A stretch of DNA of 13,476 nucleotides. Source: Bacillota bacterium (GTDB lineage: Bacteria; Bacillota; Desulfotomaculia; Desulfotomaculales; Desulfotomaculaceae). The DNA is taken from NCBI GenBank assembly GCA_023481335.1, contig JAMCWI010000126.1, positions 1 to 13,476 on the forward strand, in the 5' to 3' direction. The first letter of the stretch is position 1; every line of letters starts with the position of its first letter. The translations under genes were made by a program, and so were the position numbers. Of the stretch, positions 6,748-13,476 are shown one piece after another. The notes under the pieces were generated by a model. The model had not been told where the DNA came from. It did no database searches and saw only the letters and a program-made list of their open reading frames with translations.

Positions 6748-9099
6748 ATGGAATTAGACAGCATAGATGATGCGTTAAAAGATATTTGGGCTAAATCATC
6801 GGATAGCCCCGGGCTGCCGGGGCTATCTTTGCTTCAGCATACCGAAGAAGTTGTTCGTCAAATGGGCCAATTTATTTTGCTTTATCAAACAGAATTAGGG
6901 CAATTATCTCAGGTGGATATGAGCAGGATTTTATTATATGGTGCCCTTCTCCATGATTTTGGCAAAATTCACCCAGGCTTTCAGAAGATGCTGCACCGTA
7001 AGGGGAAATTTGGACATCGGCATGAGGTTCTAAGTGTGGGTTTTCTGGATTTTTTAGAAGTTCCTGCCGAAGAGAAACCCTATCTGGTTACAGCCGTTGC
7101 TCTTCACCATAAAGATTGGATGGAAATTACGAAGCCGTCAATTGGCAAGCCCTGTTATTTTCACCCCAGATATCCTGCTGAAAGAATCAAACCGATTCAG
7201 GAGTTATTAGAGGGTCTTGAGCTTCTTCATATTAATGGACTGTTGCTTCTCTTGCAAAATGCCAATGTGTATTTTCAGCAAGTTGCAGGGATTAAAATAA
7301 CTCCCTATCCCTTCGTCAAAGGATCACTGACGGCAGGGAGCATCTACAGGCAGTTAGCTGAACTTAACAAGCTGGCAGGTTCTTTAACAACAGGCAATAT
7401 CCCCCATAGAAAGGTGAACCGCCTCTTATGCCACATGGCCACCGTTGCCAGGGGTCTGGCAGTATCGGCTGACCATTTGGCCAGTTCGGAAGGGATGTCT
7501 TTACAACATGGGTTTGCCTCACCGGAAGAAGTATTAGCTGCTTTAGGTTTTCAATATGAGACATTGCATCCCCATCAGGCAAGGCTTGCTAATACACCTG
7601 CCAGTTTAATAATGGTATCCCCTACTGGATCAGGTAAAACAGAAGCTGCCCTATTATGGGCCGGTGCTGTCCGGAAAGCAAAAAACACCAAGGGGAGACT
7701 TTATTTTATTCTGCCTTATAGAGCCAGCATGAATGCTATGAAACTTAGATTGGAAAAGCATTTTGGGGAGACATCTACGGCTGTTATTCATGGGAAAACC
7801 TTAATCCAACATTACCAGGAGCATATGGAACAAGGGTATACCCCGGATGAGGCCCGTCAACGTGCAAAGCACAAAGAATCATTAGCACGATTAAATACCA
7901 CTCCCATTAGAGTGTGCAGTCCATATCAGCTGGTGAAGACGTTTTTTGCTCCCAAGGGATATGAAGCACTGCTTTCCTCTGTTTGGGGCGCCCAATTGGT
8001 TATGGATGAAATTCACGCCTATGAGCATGAGTTAACAGCAATGACATTATCAGCAGCTAAGTTTATGAAAGAGGTGATGGGGGCAGAGTGCTTGTTTATG
8101 AGTGCCACAATGCCGTCTTATCTGAAAGAGCTATTACAGAGACATTTTTCCTTAAAAGAGCCGCTTTACCCGCCGGTGGAATGGCTGAAGGCGAAAATTC
8201 GACACAGATTGGAGTTAATTCCTGATCATTCTATGGCGAGTGAGTCTATACAAAGGATTAAGAAAGAGGCTGAAAGAGGTTCTGTACTAGTGGTCGTAAA
8301 CAAAGTGAACAAAGCTATTAATTTGGCAAAAGAGTTAGAGAAAGAAGGAATGGCAGATGTTGTGCTCTTGCACGGCAGATTTTCTGCCAGGGATCGGATC
8401 AACAAGGAAGCCAATCTTGGTCCCCGAAAGGACCGAATTCTGGTGGCAACCCAAGTGGTTGAGGTTTCGCTGGATATTGATTACGATACCATTTTTACGG
8501 AAATGGCTCCCCTGGAGTCTTTACTTCAGAGATTCGGCAGAGTCAATAGGAAAGGTCAAAGATCTCAACACAGTGTGGTACATGTCTTCACTGAATTTGA
8601 AAAATCAGATCAAGTGGCATATAAACCCTATGAGAAAGAACATTTACTGAAAGTCAGGGAAGTGTTGCACAATTTTCTTATCTGTAATCCTAGTGGTCTT
8701 ATCAGCGAAACACAAATTCAAACACTACTGGATCAAAGTTATCCTGAAGACATAAAGCAGGAATTGCTAAGGAGTATTGAAGATAAGATCAATTCTTTTT
8801 ACCATAATTTTGTCCAGGGGCTATTACCTTTGGGTGTGCAGGATTCCACTACCATAAGAGAATTACGTGAGCAATGGGACAATTTATTTGATGGAGAAGA
8901 ATTGCTTCCGGAACAATACTTAAGTGATGCATTAAATGCTCCAAACACCCTTGAAGCAGCCCAATATCTTATTCCTGTTTCCGGTGTCTTAGTTAAGCAA
9001 TTAGCAAAGCAAAACAGGGTATGGTTTGACGAAGCATTACAAAAATTTGTAACCAATTGTGAATACAGCCCGACATACGGCTTGGTTATTTCCGAATAG
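6748..9099 (+). CDS. cas3: CRISPR helicase-nuclease Cas3 (HD + SF2)
   Basis: Cas3 is the effector nuclease recruited after target recognition; it unwinds and degrades DNA. In this 783-residue protein the HD domain comes first: H31, the H69-D70 pair in LLHDFGKIHPGF, H90 and H92 in GHRHE, and H120-H121 in ALHHKDW. The SF2 helicase follows: Walker A SPTGSGKT with K297-T298, DEIH at 420-423, SAT at 452-454, and motif V/VI VATQVVEVSLDID and QRFGRVNR (594-601). All key residues are present, so the enzyme looks intact. AAGAGG at 6731-6736, eleven bases before the ATG, overlaps the end of cas5. A 61-base gap with a hairpin separates it from cas1. Confidence 0.96.
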   Translation: MELDSIDDALKDIWAKSSDSPGLPGLSLLQHTEEVVRQMGQFILLYQTELGQLSQVDMSRILLYGALLHDFGKIHPGFQKMLHRKGKFGHRHEVLSVGFLDFLEVPAEEKPYLVTAVALHHKDWMEITKPSIGKPCYFHPRYPAERIKPIQELLEGLELLHINGLLLLLQNANVYFQQVAGIKITPYPFVKGSLTAGSIYRQLAELNKLAGSLTTGNIPHRKVNRLLCHMATVARGLAVSADHLASSEGMSLQHGFASPEEVLAALGFQYETLHPHQARLANTPASLIMVSPTGSGKTEAALLWAGAVRKAKNTKGRLYFILPYRASMNAMKLRLEKHFGETSTAVIHGKTLIQHYQEHMEQGYTPDEARQRAKHKESLARLNTTPIRVCSPYQLVKTFFAPKGYEALLSSVWGAQLVMDEIHAYEHELTAMTLSAAKFMKEVMGAECLFMSATMPSYLKELLQRHFSLKEPLYPPVEWLKAKIRHRLELIPDHSMASESIQRIKKEAERGSVLVVVNKVNKAINLAKELEKEGMADVVLLHGRFSARDRINKEANLGPRKDRILVATQVVEVSLDIDYDTIFTEMAPLESLLQRFGRVNRKGQRSQHSVVHVFTEFEKSDQVAYKPYEKEHLLKVREVLHNFLICNPSGLISETQIQTLLDQSYPEDIKQELLRSIEDKINSFYHNFVQGLLPLGVQDSTTIRELREQWDNLFDGEELLPEQYLSDALNAPNTLEAAQYLIPVSGVLVKQLAKQNRVWFDEALQKFVTNCEYSPTYGLVISE

Positions 9100-9114
9100 T
9101 ATGGAATTTTCTCT

Positions 9115-9151
9115 AAATGGATATTATATAGCCATATGTTTCCATTTGGAG
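9115..9151 (+). promoter_or_regulatory. Hairpin abutting the cas1 ribosome-binding site
   Basis: AAATGGA (9115-9121) pairs with TCCATTT (9141-9147), and GGAG at 9148-9151, the Shine-Dalgarno for the cas1 TTG at 9161, follows at once. A competing small palindrome, TCCATTTGGA (9141-9150), covers part of the Shine-Dalgarno. No T-run follows, so termination is unlikely. The placement at the junction between interference genes and adaptation genes suggests a possible translational control point. Confidence 0.3.
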
Positions 9152-9160
9152 TGAGGGACT

Positions 9161-10180
9161 TTGGAACATCCCAGCGAAGTATTTGTTTCTAACTACGGTT
9201 CATTCTTAGGTAAAAAATCTGAACGACTAGTGTTAAAAGAGAACGGACAGACCGTGTTAGAAGTACCTTTCCACGAGTTGCAAAACATCATTATAGAAAC
9301 TGCCGGGGCCAGTATTTCCACCGACTGTATTCAGGAGTGTATGCAAAGGGGTATCCCTATCAGTCTGTTGTCATCAACCGGGAGACCCTATGCCACGATC
9401 ATTTCCCCCCATTTGACCGGTACGGTCATAACCCGCCGTGCTCAGTATGAATCCTTCAAGGACAAACGTGGCATTCAAATGGTTAAGCTCTTTGTGGAAG
9501 GGAAACTGAAAAACCAGTCCAATACATTAAAGTACTTTGCTAAATACCGCAAGGGTACGGACGGGGAGTTATTCAAAAACGTTCAGCATTTAACAGATAA
9601 AATCGATGCGGTATCCCAGGAGTTAAAGAACATATCCGGTTCCTGCATTAATGATGTAAGGGGACAAATCATGTCCGTGGAGGGGCGAGCGGGGAATTTA
9701 TACTGGCAGGGAATCAAATTACTTACCTCCAGTAAAATTGATTTCCCGGGCCGGGAGCATGCCGGGGCAACCGATCCGGTTAATTCACTCCTTAATTACG
9801 GGTATGCCATTCTTTGCAGTAAGATCGAAAAGAGCCTTATACTGGCGGGACTTGACCCCTATGCAGGATTTCTACATGTAGACCGGGCAGGTAAAGAGTC
9901 CCTGGTTTACGACTTTGTAGAGGAGTTTCGCCAGCCGGTGGTGGATCGAGTTGTTGTGGCCATGATTAATAAAGGCATCTCTATTGAAATGGAAGAAGGC
10001 CAATTGTCCCTTAAAACCCGGCGAGATCTCGCTGAGAGAATTAAGGAACGGTTAGATACATCTGAGAGGTTCCAGGGCAAAAAATACCGGTTACAGACCA
10101 TTATTCAAATGCAGGCCCGAAGAATTGCTACCTATCTCAGAGGTGAGGCTAAATACAAACCCTATGTAAGCGGGTGGTAA
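9161..10180 (+). CDS. cas1: CRISPR integrase Cas1 (type I-B)
   Basis: Cas1 is the metal-dependent integrase that, with Cas2, inserts new spacers at the leader end of the array. It has 339 residues. The N-terminal beta domain starts VFVSNYGSFLGKKSERL. The catalytic residues of the helical domain are visible: E174 in VEGRAGNLYW, H239 in FLHVDR and D251 in LVYDFVEEFR. REHAGATDPVNSLLNYGY (198-215) is also typical. The TTG start at 9161 is supported by GGAG at 9148-9151, nine bases upstream, and by the match of the first residues to the family. cas2 overlaps the end by seven bases. Confidence 0.96.
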   Translation: MEHPSEVFVSNYGSFLGKKSERLVLKENGQTVLEVPFHELQNIIIETAGASISTDCIQECMQRGIPISLLSSTGRPYATIISPHLTGTVITRRAQYESFKDKRGIQMVKLFVEGKLKNQSNTLKYFAKYRKGTDGELFKNVQHLTDKIDAVSQELKNISGSCINDVRGQIMSVEGRAGNLYWQGIKLLTSSKIDFPGREHAGATDPVNSLLNYGYAILCSKIEKSLILAGLDPYAGFLHVDRAGKESLVYDFVEEFRQPVVDRVVVAMINKGISIEMEEGQLSLKTRRDLAERIKERLDTSERFQGKKYRLQTIIQMQARRIATYLRGEAKYKPYVSGW

Positions 10181-10449
10181 ACATAAAAACCTTTGTCATC
10201 TACGATATTGAGGAAGATAAAATACGCAATAAAATACTGGAAACCTGCCGAGACTATGGGCTTGGCCATGTACAATACAGCACTTTCTTTGGGGAACTCA
10301 ATCATAACCGGCGAGAGGAACTTAAGCTCAGGCTAAAGAAAACACTGGGTCGAAAAAACGGAAAGATCCTGGTTTTTCCGGTCTGTGACAAGGATTTAAA
10401 ACTATTGGAGAATATATGTAACATTCCGGAGCTGCCGCCAGATGCTTAA
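10174..10449 (+). CDS. cas2: CRISPR adaptation protein Cas2
   Basis: Cas2 is the ferredoxin-fold dimer that bridges two Cas1 dimers in the integration complex. It has 91 residues, the usual length. The first strand TFVIYDIEED holds the conserved aspartate D11, followed by VQYSTFFGEL and the strand KILVFPVCD. The GTG start at 10174 lies within the final codons of cas1 with no good Shine-Dalgarno of its own, which points to coupled translation. Its stop overlaps the cas4 ATG by eight bases. Confidence 0.93.
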   Translation: MVNIKTFVIYDIEEDKIRNKILETCRDYGLGHVQYSTFFGELNHNRREELKLRLKKTLGRKNGKILVFPVCDKDLKLLENICNIPELPPDA

Positions 10450-11017
10450 ACTTCGGGTTACGGATATCAAGCAGTACGTTTACTGTCCACGGATCATATA
10501 TTTTACCTATGTGTGTCCGGTAGACAAAAAAATTACCCGCAAAATGGAATACGGTAAGGAAGCCCATGCAGAGTTAGATAGGTTAGAAAAGCGGCGTACC
10601 TTTAAACGTTACAACTTTGGTAATGCGGAAAGGAAGTACCATACCCAATTATATTCACCACGGCTTGGCTTGGAAGGCCGGCTGGATATGCATCTGGTGG
10701 CAGAGGGAGAGATTTTTCCTGTCGAGTTTAAGTACAGCCGGGAGGGACCGTCACTTAACCATAAATATCAGTTAATTGCCTATGCCATGCTGTTAGAAGA
10801 TGCTTATCGCAAGCCGATTCGTTATGGCTTTTTGCACCTCCATCCGGAGGGAGAGATTACTCCCGTTGAAATAACTCCAAATAGCAGGTTGTTTATTAAA
10901 GACATAATGGACAAGATTCGAACCCTGGTGCGTGAAGAACGTATGCCCCCGGCGACACTAAGAAAAGCCCGGTGTATTGACTGTGAATATCGGAACTTCT
11001 GTAACGATGTAAGGTAA
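10442..11017 (+). CDS. cas4: CRISPR Cas4 nuclease (Fe-S, RecB-like)
   Basis: Cas4 is a PD-(D/E)XK nuclease with an iron-sulfur cluster that trims prespacers and helps choose PAM-flanked ones with the right orientation. In 191 residues it shows H42 (GKEAHAEL), D82 in GRLDMHL, E95-x-K97 in VEFKYS, and the helix YQLIAYAMLLE (motif QhxxY). The cluster cysteines are C15 (YCPR) and C178, C181 and C187 in the C-terminal CIDCEYRNFC. All are present, so it looks active. It overlaps cas2 by eight bases and follows cas1-cas2, the usual adaptation order. Confidence 0.94.
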   Translation: MLKLRVTDIKQYVYCPRIIYFTYVCPVDKKITRKMEYGKEAHAELDRLEKRRTFKRYNFGNAERKYHTQLYSPRLGLEGRLDMHLVAEGEIFPVEFKYSREGPSLNHKYQLIAYAMLLEDAYRKPIRYGFLHLHPEGEITPVEITPNSRLFIKDIMDKIRTLVREERMPPATLRKARCIDCEYRNFCNDVR

Positions 11018-11031
11018 AGAAAGAGGTAAAT

Positions 11032-11943
11032 ATGTATTTCCTAAACGATGAAGAGAAAAAACAATTACTTAAAGGATATTTGCCACGATCCCGGCAAGCA
11101 GATATTGCGGAGGAGTTGCGCGGCTGGAATTGGCATCAACCGCCGCTAATACCACCCTATGAACTAAAACTTGGGGCTTATGAAATAGCAAGTTCCTACT
11201 GTCCAACCCAGCGTGACCTTTATCTAAGAAGGGTACAAAGGGTAAAAAGCCAGCCCAGTGTAGCGATGCTTCGTGGATCCTTTTTGCATGATATCCTGGT
11301 TAAGGAAATTATAAGGACAAAGAAACTTATCTATAAAAACGGCGTTGAAAATTATAAAGAAATATTTAAAGGGTTGGAACAATCACAGCATTATAAAGTA
11401 CCGGACCATATCCAGTTAGATGGAAAAGGAAAGCTGTGTTTAGAGAAGGAAGCAGAGATAATTGTAAAATTTGAGAGACAAAGGCTATCCTCGAGAATTC
11501 ATGAAGTTTTGGTAAAACAACCTTACATAGGAGAAGATTCTTTAGCTAACTTGGCTATACCGGTTGTCGTAGAACAAAAACTTGATGGATCTTTCCTGGG
11601 CATGAGTTCTCATTTAAGCGTTGACGCCTATACATTTTCTGAGCCAATGATTATGGATTTAAAGTTCGCTGAAAGGAGAAAATTTCATCGATTACAAACT
11701 ACTGCCTATGCCCTGGCAATGGAAGCCGTATACGAATTTCCCGTTAACCTTGGCTGTATTGTTTATGCTAAAATTAAAGATGATCGGTTATTTATTGAAA
11801 AAGATATTCACATTATAGATGAGGAACTGCGGCAGTGGTTTATTGAAGAGCGGGATGAGAAGATGAGACTGGTAGAAGAAGAAATCGACCCGGGGATTAA
11901 AGAATGTACGGAGCACTGTCCTTACTTTAACATTTGTCATTAA
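11032..11943 (+). CDS. csa1: Second Cas4-family nuclease, Csa1-like (Cas4a)
   Basis: This 303-residue protein resembles Csa1, the longer Cas4-type protein best known from type I-A systems. The N-terminal block SSYCPTQRDLYLRRV (54-68) is characteristic. The nuclease core has H86, D198 in SVDAYTF and D209-x-K211 in IMDLKF, then the QTTAYALAME helix. Cysteines C57, C292, C296 and C302 would ligate an iron-sulfur cluster. It starts 14 bases after cas4 with AGAGGT at 11022-11027. The family label comes from my recognition of these motifs and could be checked by profile search; a generic second Cas4 is the alternative. It is the last gene before the leader. Confidence 0.78.
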   Translation: MYFLNDEEKKQLLKGYLPRSRQADIAEELRGWNWHQPPLIPPYELKLGAYEIASSYCPTQRDLYLRRVQRVKSQPSVAMLRGSFLHDILVKEIIRTKKLIYKNGVENYKEIFKGLEQSQHYKVPDHIQLDGKGKLCLEKEAEIIVKFERQRLSSRIHEVLVKQPYIGEDSLANLAIPVVVEQKLDGSFLGMSSHLSVDAYTFSEPMIMDLKFAERRKFHRLQTTAYALAMEAVYEFPVNLGCIVYAKIKDDRLFIEKDIHIIDEELRQWFIEERDEKMRLVEEEIDPGIKECTEHCPYFNICH

Positions 11944-12141
11944 AAATTGAAGTACTTTAGAAGGAAAATTATCTACCTCTGGGGAACAATATAAGTATAG
12001 CATTTCATTTAAACGTTTTTTCGCAAAAGGCTTTGTTTTTGGTGCAGAAAATATATCTTCGAGAAAAAGCTGATTTGAGAAGAAATCCTGATCTTTGAAA
12101 AGCCAATAACCACGCCACCTGAGAACCATCCGCCGAAGTCG
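11944..12141 (+). promoter_or_regulatory. CRISPR leader
   Basis: This 198-base AT-rich, gene-free stretch lies between csa1 and the first repeat. It is on the 5' side of repeats that end in GAAAC, where a leader is expected, and next to the most uniform repeats. It should hold the promoter for the pre-crRNA and the integration anchor for Cas1-Cas2. A TTGAAG (11947-11952) and TATCTA (11970-11975) pair with 17-base spacing is a possible promoter, but its start would be about 160 bases before the first repeat. I see no clear palindrome or IHF-type site. The open frames drawn across it on the minus strand are spurious. Confidence 0.8.
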
Positions 12142-13067
12142 GTTACAACCATTGCCCGATAATCAAGGGGACTGAAACTGAGTAATATTTCTATCATAAT
12201 ACCAATTATTGCATTCGTTACAACCATTGCCCGATAATCAAGGGGACTGAAACTAGAGTATTTCCTATATCTACTTCAATTATTTTTTCAGTTACAACCA
12301 TTGCCCGATAATCAAGGGGACTGAAACTAACAAATTTAGGAGGTGGTAACATATGACCTAAGAAGTTACAACCATTGCCCGATAATCAAGGGGACTGAAA
12401 CCCACCACGACTACCACCGCCCCAGCTACCTCCAACGTTACAACCATTGCCCGATAATCAAGGGGACTGAAACCCAGGATGGTTTCGCCCTCTCTGTAAT
12501 GAGTTTCAGGTTACAACCATTGCCCGATAATCAAGGGGACTGAAACACTGGAATAATACAACCATCTTGTGCTAGAACGTCTCGTTACAACCATTGCCCG
12601 ATAATCAAGGGGACTGAAACGAGGCCGAAAACGGCATGATAGGTAACGATTCTATCTTGTTACAACCATTGCCCGATAATCAAGGGGACTGAAACTCAAA
12701 TACCTCTACCTGATTCGCACCCTCACGCAGTACGTTACAACCATTGCCCGATAATCAAGGGGACTGAAACTACCAAAATGAACGACCAAGGGTACACGCC
12801 ATATCAAGTTACAACCATTGCCCGATAATCAAGGGGACTGAAACATGCATTGGCAGAAGCATTAAAAATGTTACAGCAGGTTACAACCATTGCCCGATAA
12901 TCAAGGGGACTGAAACGACTGGAGCCTAGGACCAAAGAACAAGATAATTACGGGTTACAACCATTGCCCGATAATCAAGGGGACTGAAACAAACAACAGC
13001 TTCTCCGATGAGAGACGAATTAATGAAGTTACAACCATTGCCCGATAATCAAGGGGACTGAAACAGT

Positions 13068-13099
13068 ATAAGGTACGCGGGAAAGACTTAAAATACTCA
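13068..13099 (+). repeat. Left arm of a 32-bp inverted repeat (spacer 13)
   Basis: Bases 4-35 of spacer 13, from ATAAGGTACG to AATACTCA, are the exact reverse complement of 13445-13476 in the last spacer. Both arms are spacers, so the repeat reflects two acquisitions from opposite strands of one target locus. Confidence 0.97.
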
Positions 13100-13101
13100 T
13101 C

Positions 13102-13138
13102 GTTACAACCATTGCCCGATAATCAAGGGGATTGAAAC
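13102..13138 (+). repeat. Transitional CRISPR repeat 14
   Basis: Repeat 14 keeps T at repeat position 22 (GATAATC), like repeats 1-13, but has T at position 31 (GATTGAAAC), like repeats 15-18. It is the only repeat combining both states and marks the order in which the two changes arose. Confidence 0.97.
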
Positions 13139-13177
13139 TATCCGGATCACCATAATCCGGGTCAATGTACAGTATGG

Positions 13178-13438
13178 GTTACAACCATTGCCCGATAAAC
13201 AAGGGGATTGAAACTCAGAAAGACAGTTTTGAAGTGTTAATATTTCATTCTTGTTACAACCATTGCCCGATAAACAAGGGGATTGAAACAGGCACTTTCC
13301 AACGCCGTCACCTTTGATGATTGCAGTGTTACAACCATTGCCCGATAAACAAGGGGATTGAAACAGAAACCCTGCCCTGCTCTCACCACGGTTTGATCGG
13401 CGTTACAACCATTGCCCGATAAACAAGGGGATTGAAAC
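13178..13438 (+). repeat. Older repeat variant block (repeats 15-18)
   Basis: All four repeats here have A at position 22 (GATAAAC) and T at position 31 (GATTGAAAC). As they lie farthest from the leader they should be the oldest in view. Their crRNAs would carry the tag ATTGAAAC instead of ACTGAAAC. Confidence 0.95.
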
Positions 13439-13444
13439 CAGTTG

Positions 13445-13476
13445 TGAGTATTTTAAGTCTTTCCCGCGTACCTTAT
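13445..13476 (-). repeat. Right arm of the 32-bp inverted repeat (last spacer)
   Basis: Bases 7-38 of the terminal spacer, from TGAGTATT to TACCTTAT, pair exactly with 13068-13099. The arm reaches the right edge of the window, so its outer end cannot be checked here. Confidence 0.95.

Larger units (their letters stand above)
12142..13476 (+). CRISPR. CRISPR array, 18 repeats of 37 nt, open at the right edge
   Basis: Eighteen 37-base repeats begin GTTACAACC and end GAAAC. They start at 12142, 12217, 12291, 12365, 12437, 12510, 12584, 12659, 12734, 12808, 12880, 12954, 13028, 13102, 13178, 13253, 13328 and 13402. Spacer lengths in order are 38, 37, 37, 35, 36, 37, 38, 38, 37, 35, 37, 37, 37, 39, 38, 38 and 37; the final 38 bases (13439-13476) are probably one more spacer. 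Repeats 1-13 are identical, repeat 14 differs at one base and repeats 15-18 at two. The orientation, leader on the left, is inferred from the GAAAC 3' end and the position of the variant repeats. The repeat has only a weak potential stem (CC-TTG with CAA-GG), as is usual for Cas6-processed I-B repeats. Confidence 0.99.

Noticed and set aside
11788..12227. Minus-strand frames across the csa1 end, leader and first repeats
   Set aside because: They lie antisense to csa1 and the leader, are rich in phenylalanine and leucine from AT-rich DNA, lack convincing ribosome-binding sites, and run into a CRISPR repeat.
12179..12290. Spacers 1 and 2 look alike (GAGTA near the start, CAATTATT near the end)
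   Set aside because: Both are very AT-rich and need several gaps to align; the resemblance is not better than expected for such composition.
12343..12543. Open frame on the + strand inside the CRISPR array, with repeated YNHCPIIKG
   Set aside because: The peptide is only the translated repeat with spacers between; it starts inside spacer 3 and has no independent coding support.
12547..12583. TACAACCAT inside spacer 6 matches the repeat start
   Set aside because: Nine bases only, with no continuation into the repeat; repeat and spacer lengths are normal, so it is not a partial repeat.

Overview
The window looks like a chromosomal segment of a Gram-positive, probably spore-forming anaerobic bacterium of the Clostridia (Desulfotomaculum/Pelotomaculum-like). 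That assignment is an inference. It rests on obgE preceded by a short unrecognised C-terminus where Firmicutes usually carry a Spo0B-like gene, on strong Shine-Dalgarno sites with several TTG/GTG starts, and on the type of CRISPR system. No species-level marker was identified.

Layout, all on the + strand. (1) 1-2209: a housekeeping block with the 3' end of an upstream gene, obgE (GTPase for ribosome assembly) and sfsA (PD-(D/E)XK-fold family), closed by a convincing rho-independent terminator at 2273-2316. (2) 2429-11943: a complete, compact type I-B (Tneap/Cst-type) CRISPR-Cas operon in the order cas6, cas8b1 (cst1, CXXC...CXXC), cas7 (cst2/DevR), cas5b, cas3 (HD nuclease plus SF2 helicase), cas1, cas2, cas4 and a second Cas4-like gene of the Csa1 type. 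(3) 11944-12141: an AT-rich leader. (4) 12142-13476: a CRISPR array with 18 repeats of 37 nt and 17 complete spacers of 35-39 nt; it runs off the right edge. Array and cas genes read in the same direction, and the repeats end in GAAAC, so the leader is on the left and the oldest spacers on the right.

How it works together: the array transcript is cut by Cas6. The crRNAs are loaded on a Cas5-Cas7-Cas8-Cas11 effector that recruits Cas3. Cas1-Cas2, assisted by two Cas4-family nucleases, adds spacers at the leader end. A small subunit (Cas11) is probably translated from inside cas8 at 4505.

Points worth a second look. (a) cas7 is split by one extra G in a G8 tract, so as written the effector backbone is broken. 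(b) Two point changes in the repeat are arranged stepwise along the array, a record of the leader-proximal repeat mutating twice and changing the crRNA 5' handle. (c) Spacer 13 and the last spacer are reverse complements over 32 nt, with the only mismatches falling in the presumed seed of the older spacer. (d) Repeat-like sequence lies on the cas6 ribosome-binding site, and an inverted copy lies just after cas6, suggesting possible Cas6 autoregulation or a shared operator. (e) A Csa1-type Cas4 accompanies an ordinary Cas4 in a bacterial I-B locus.
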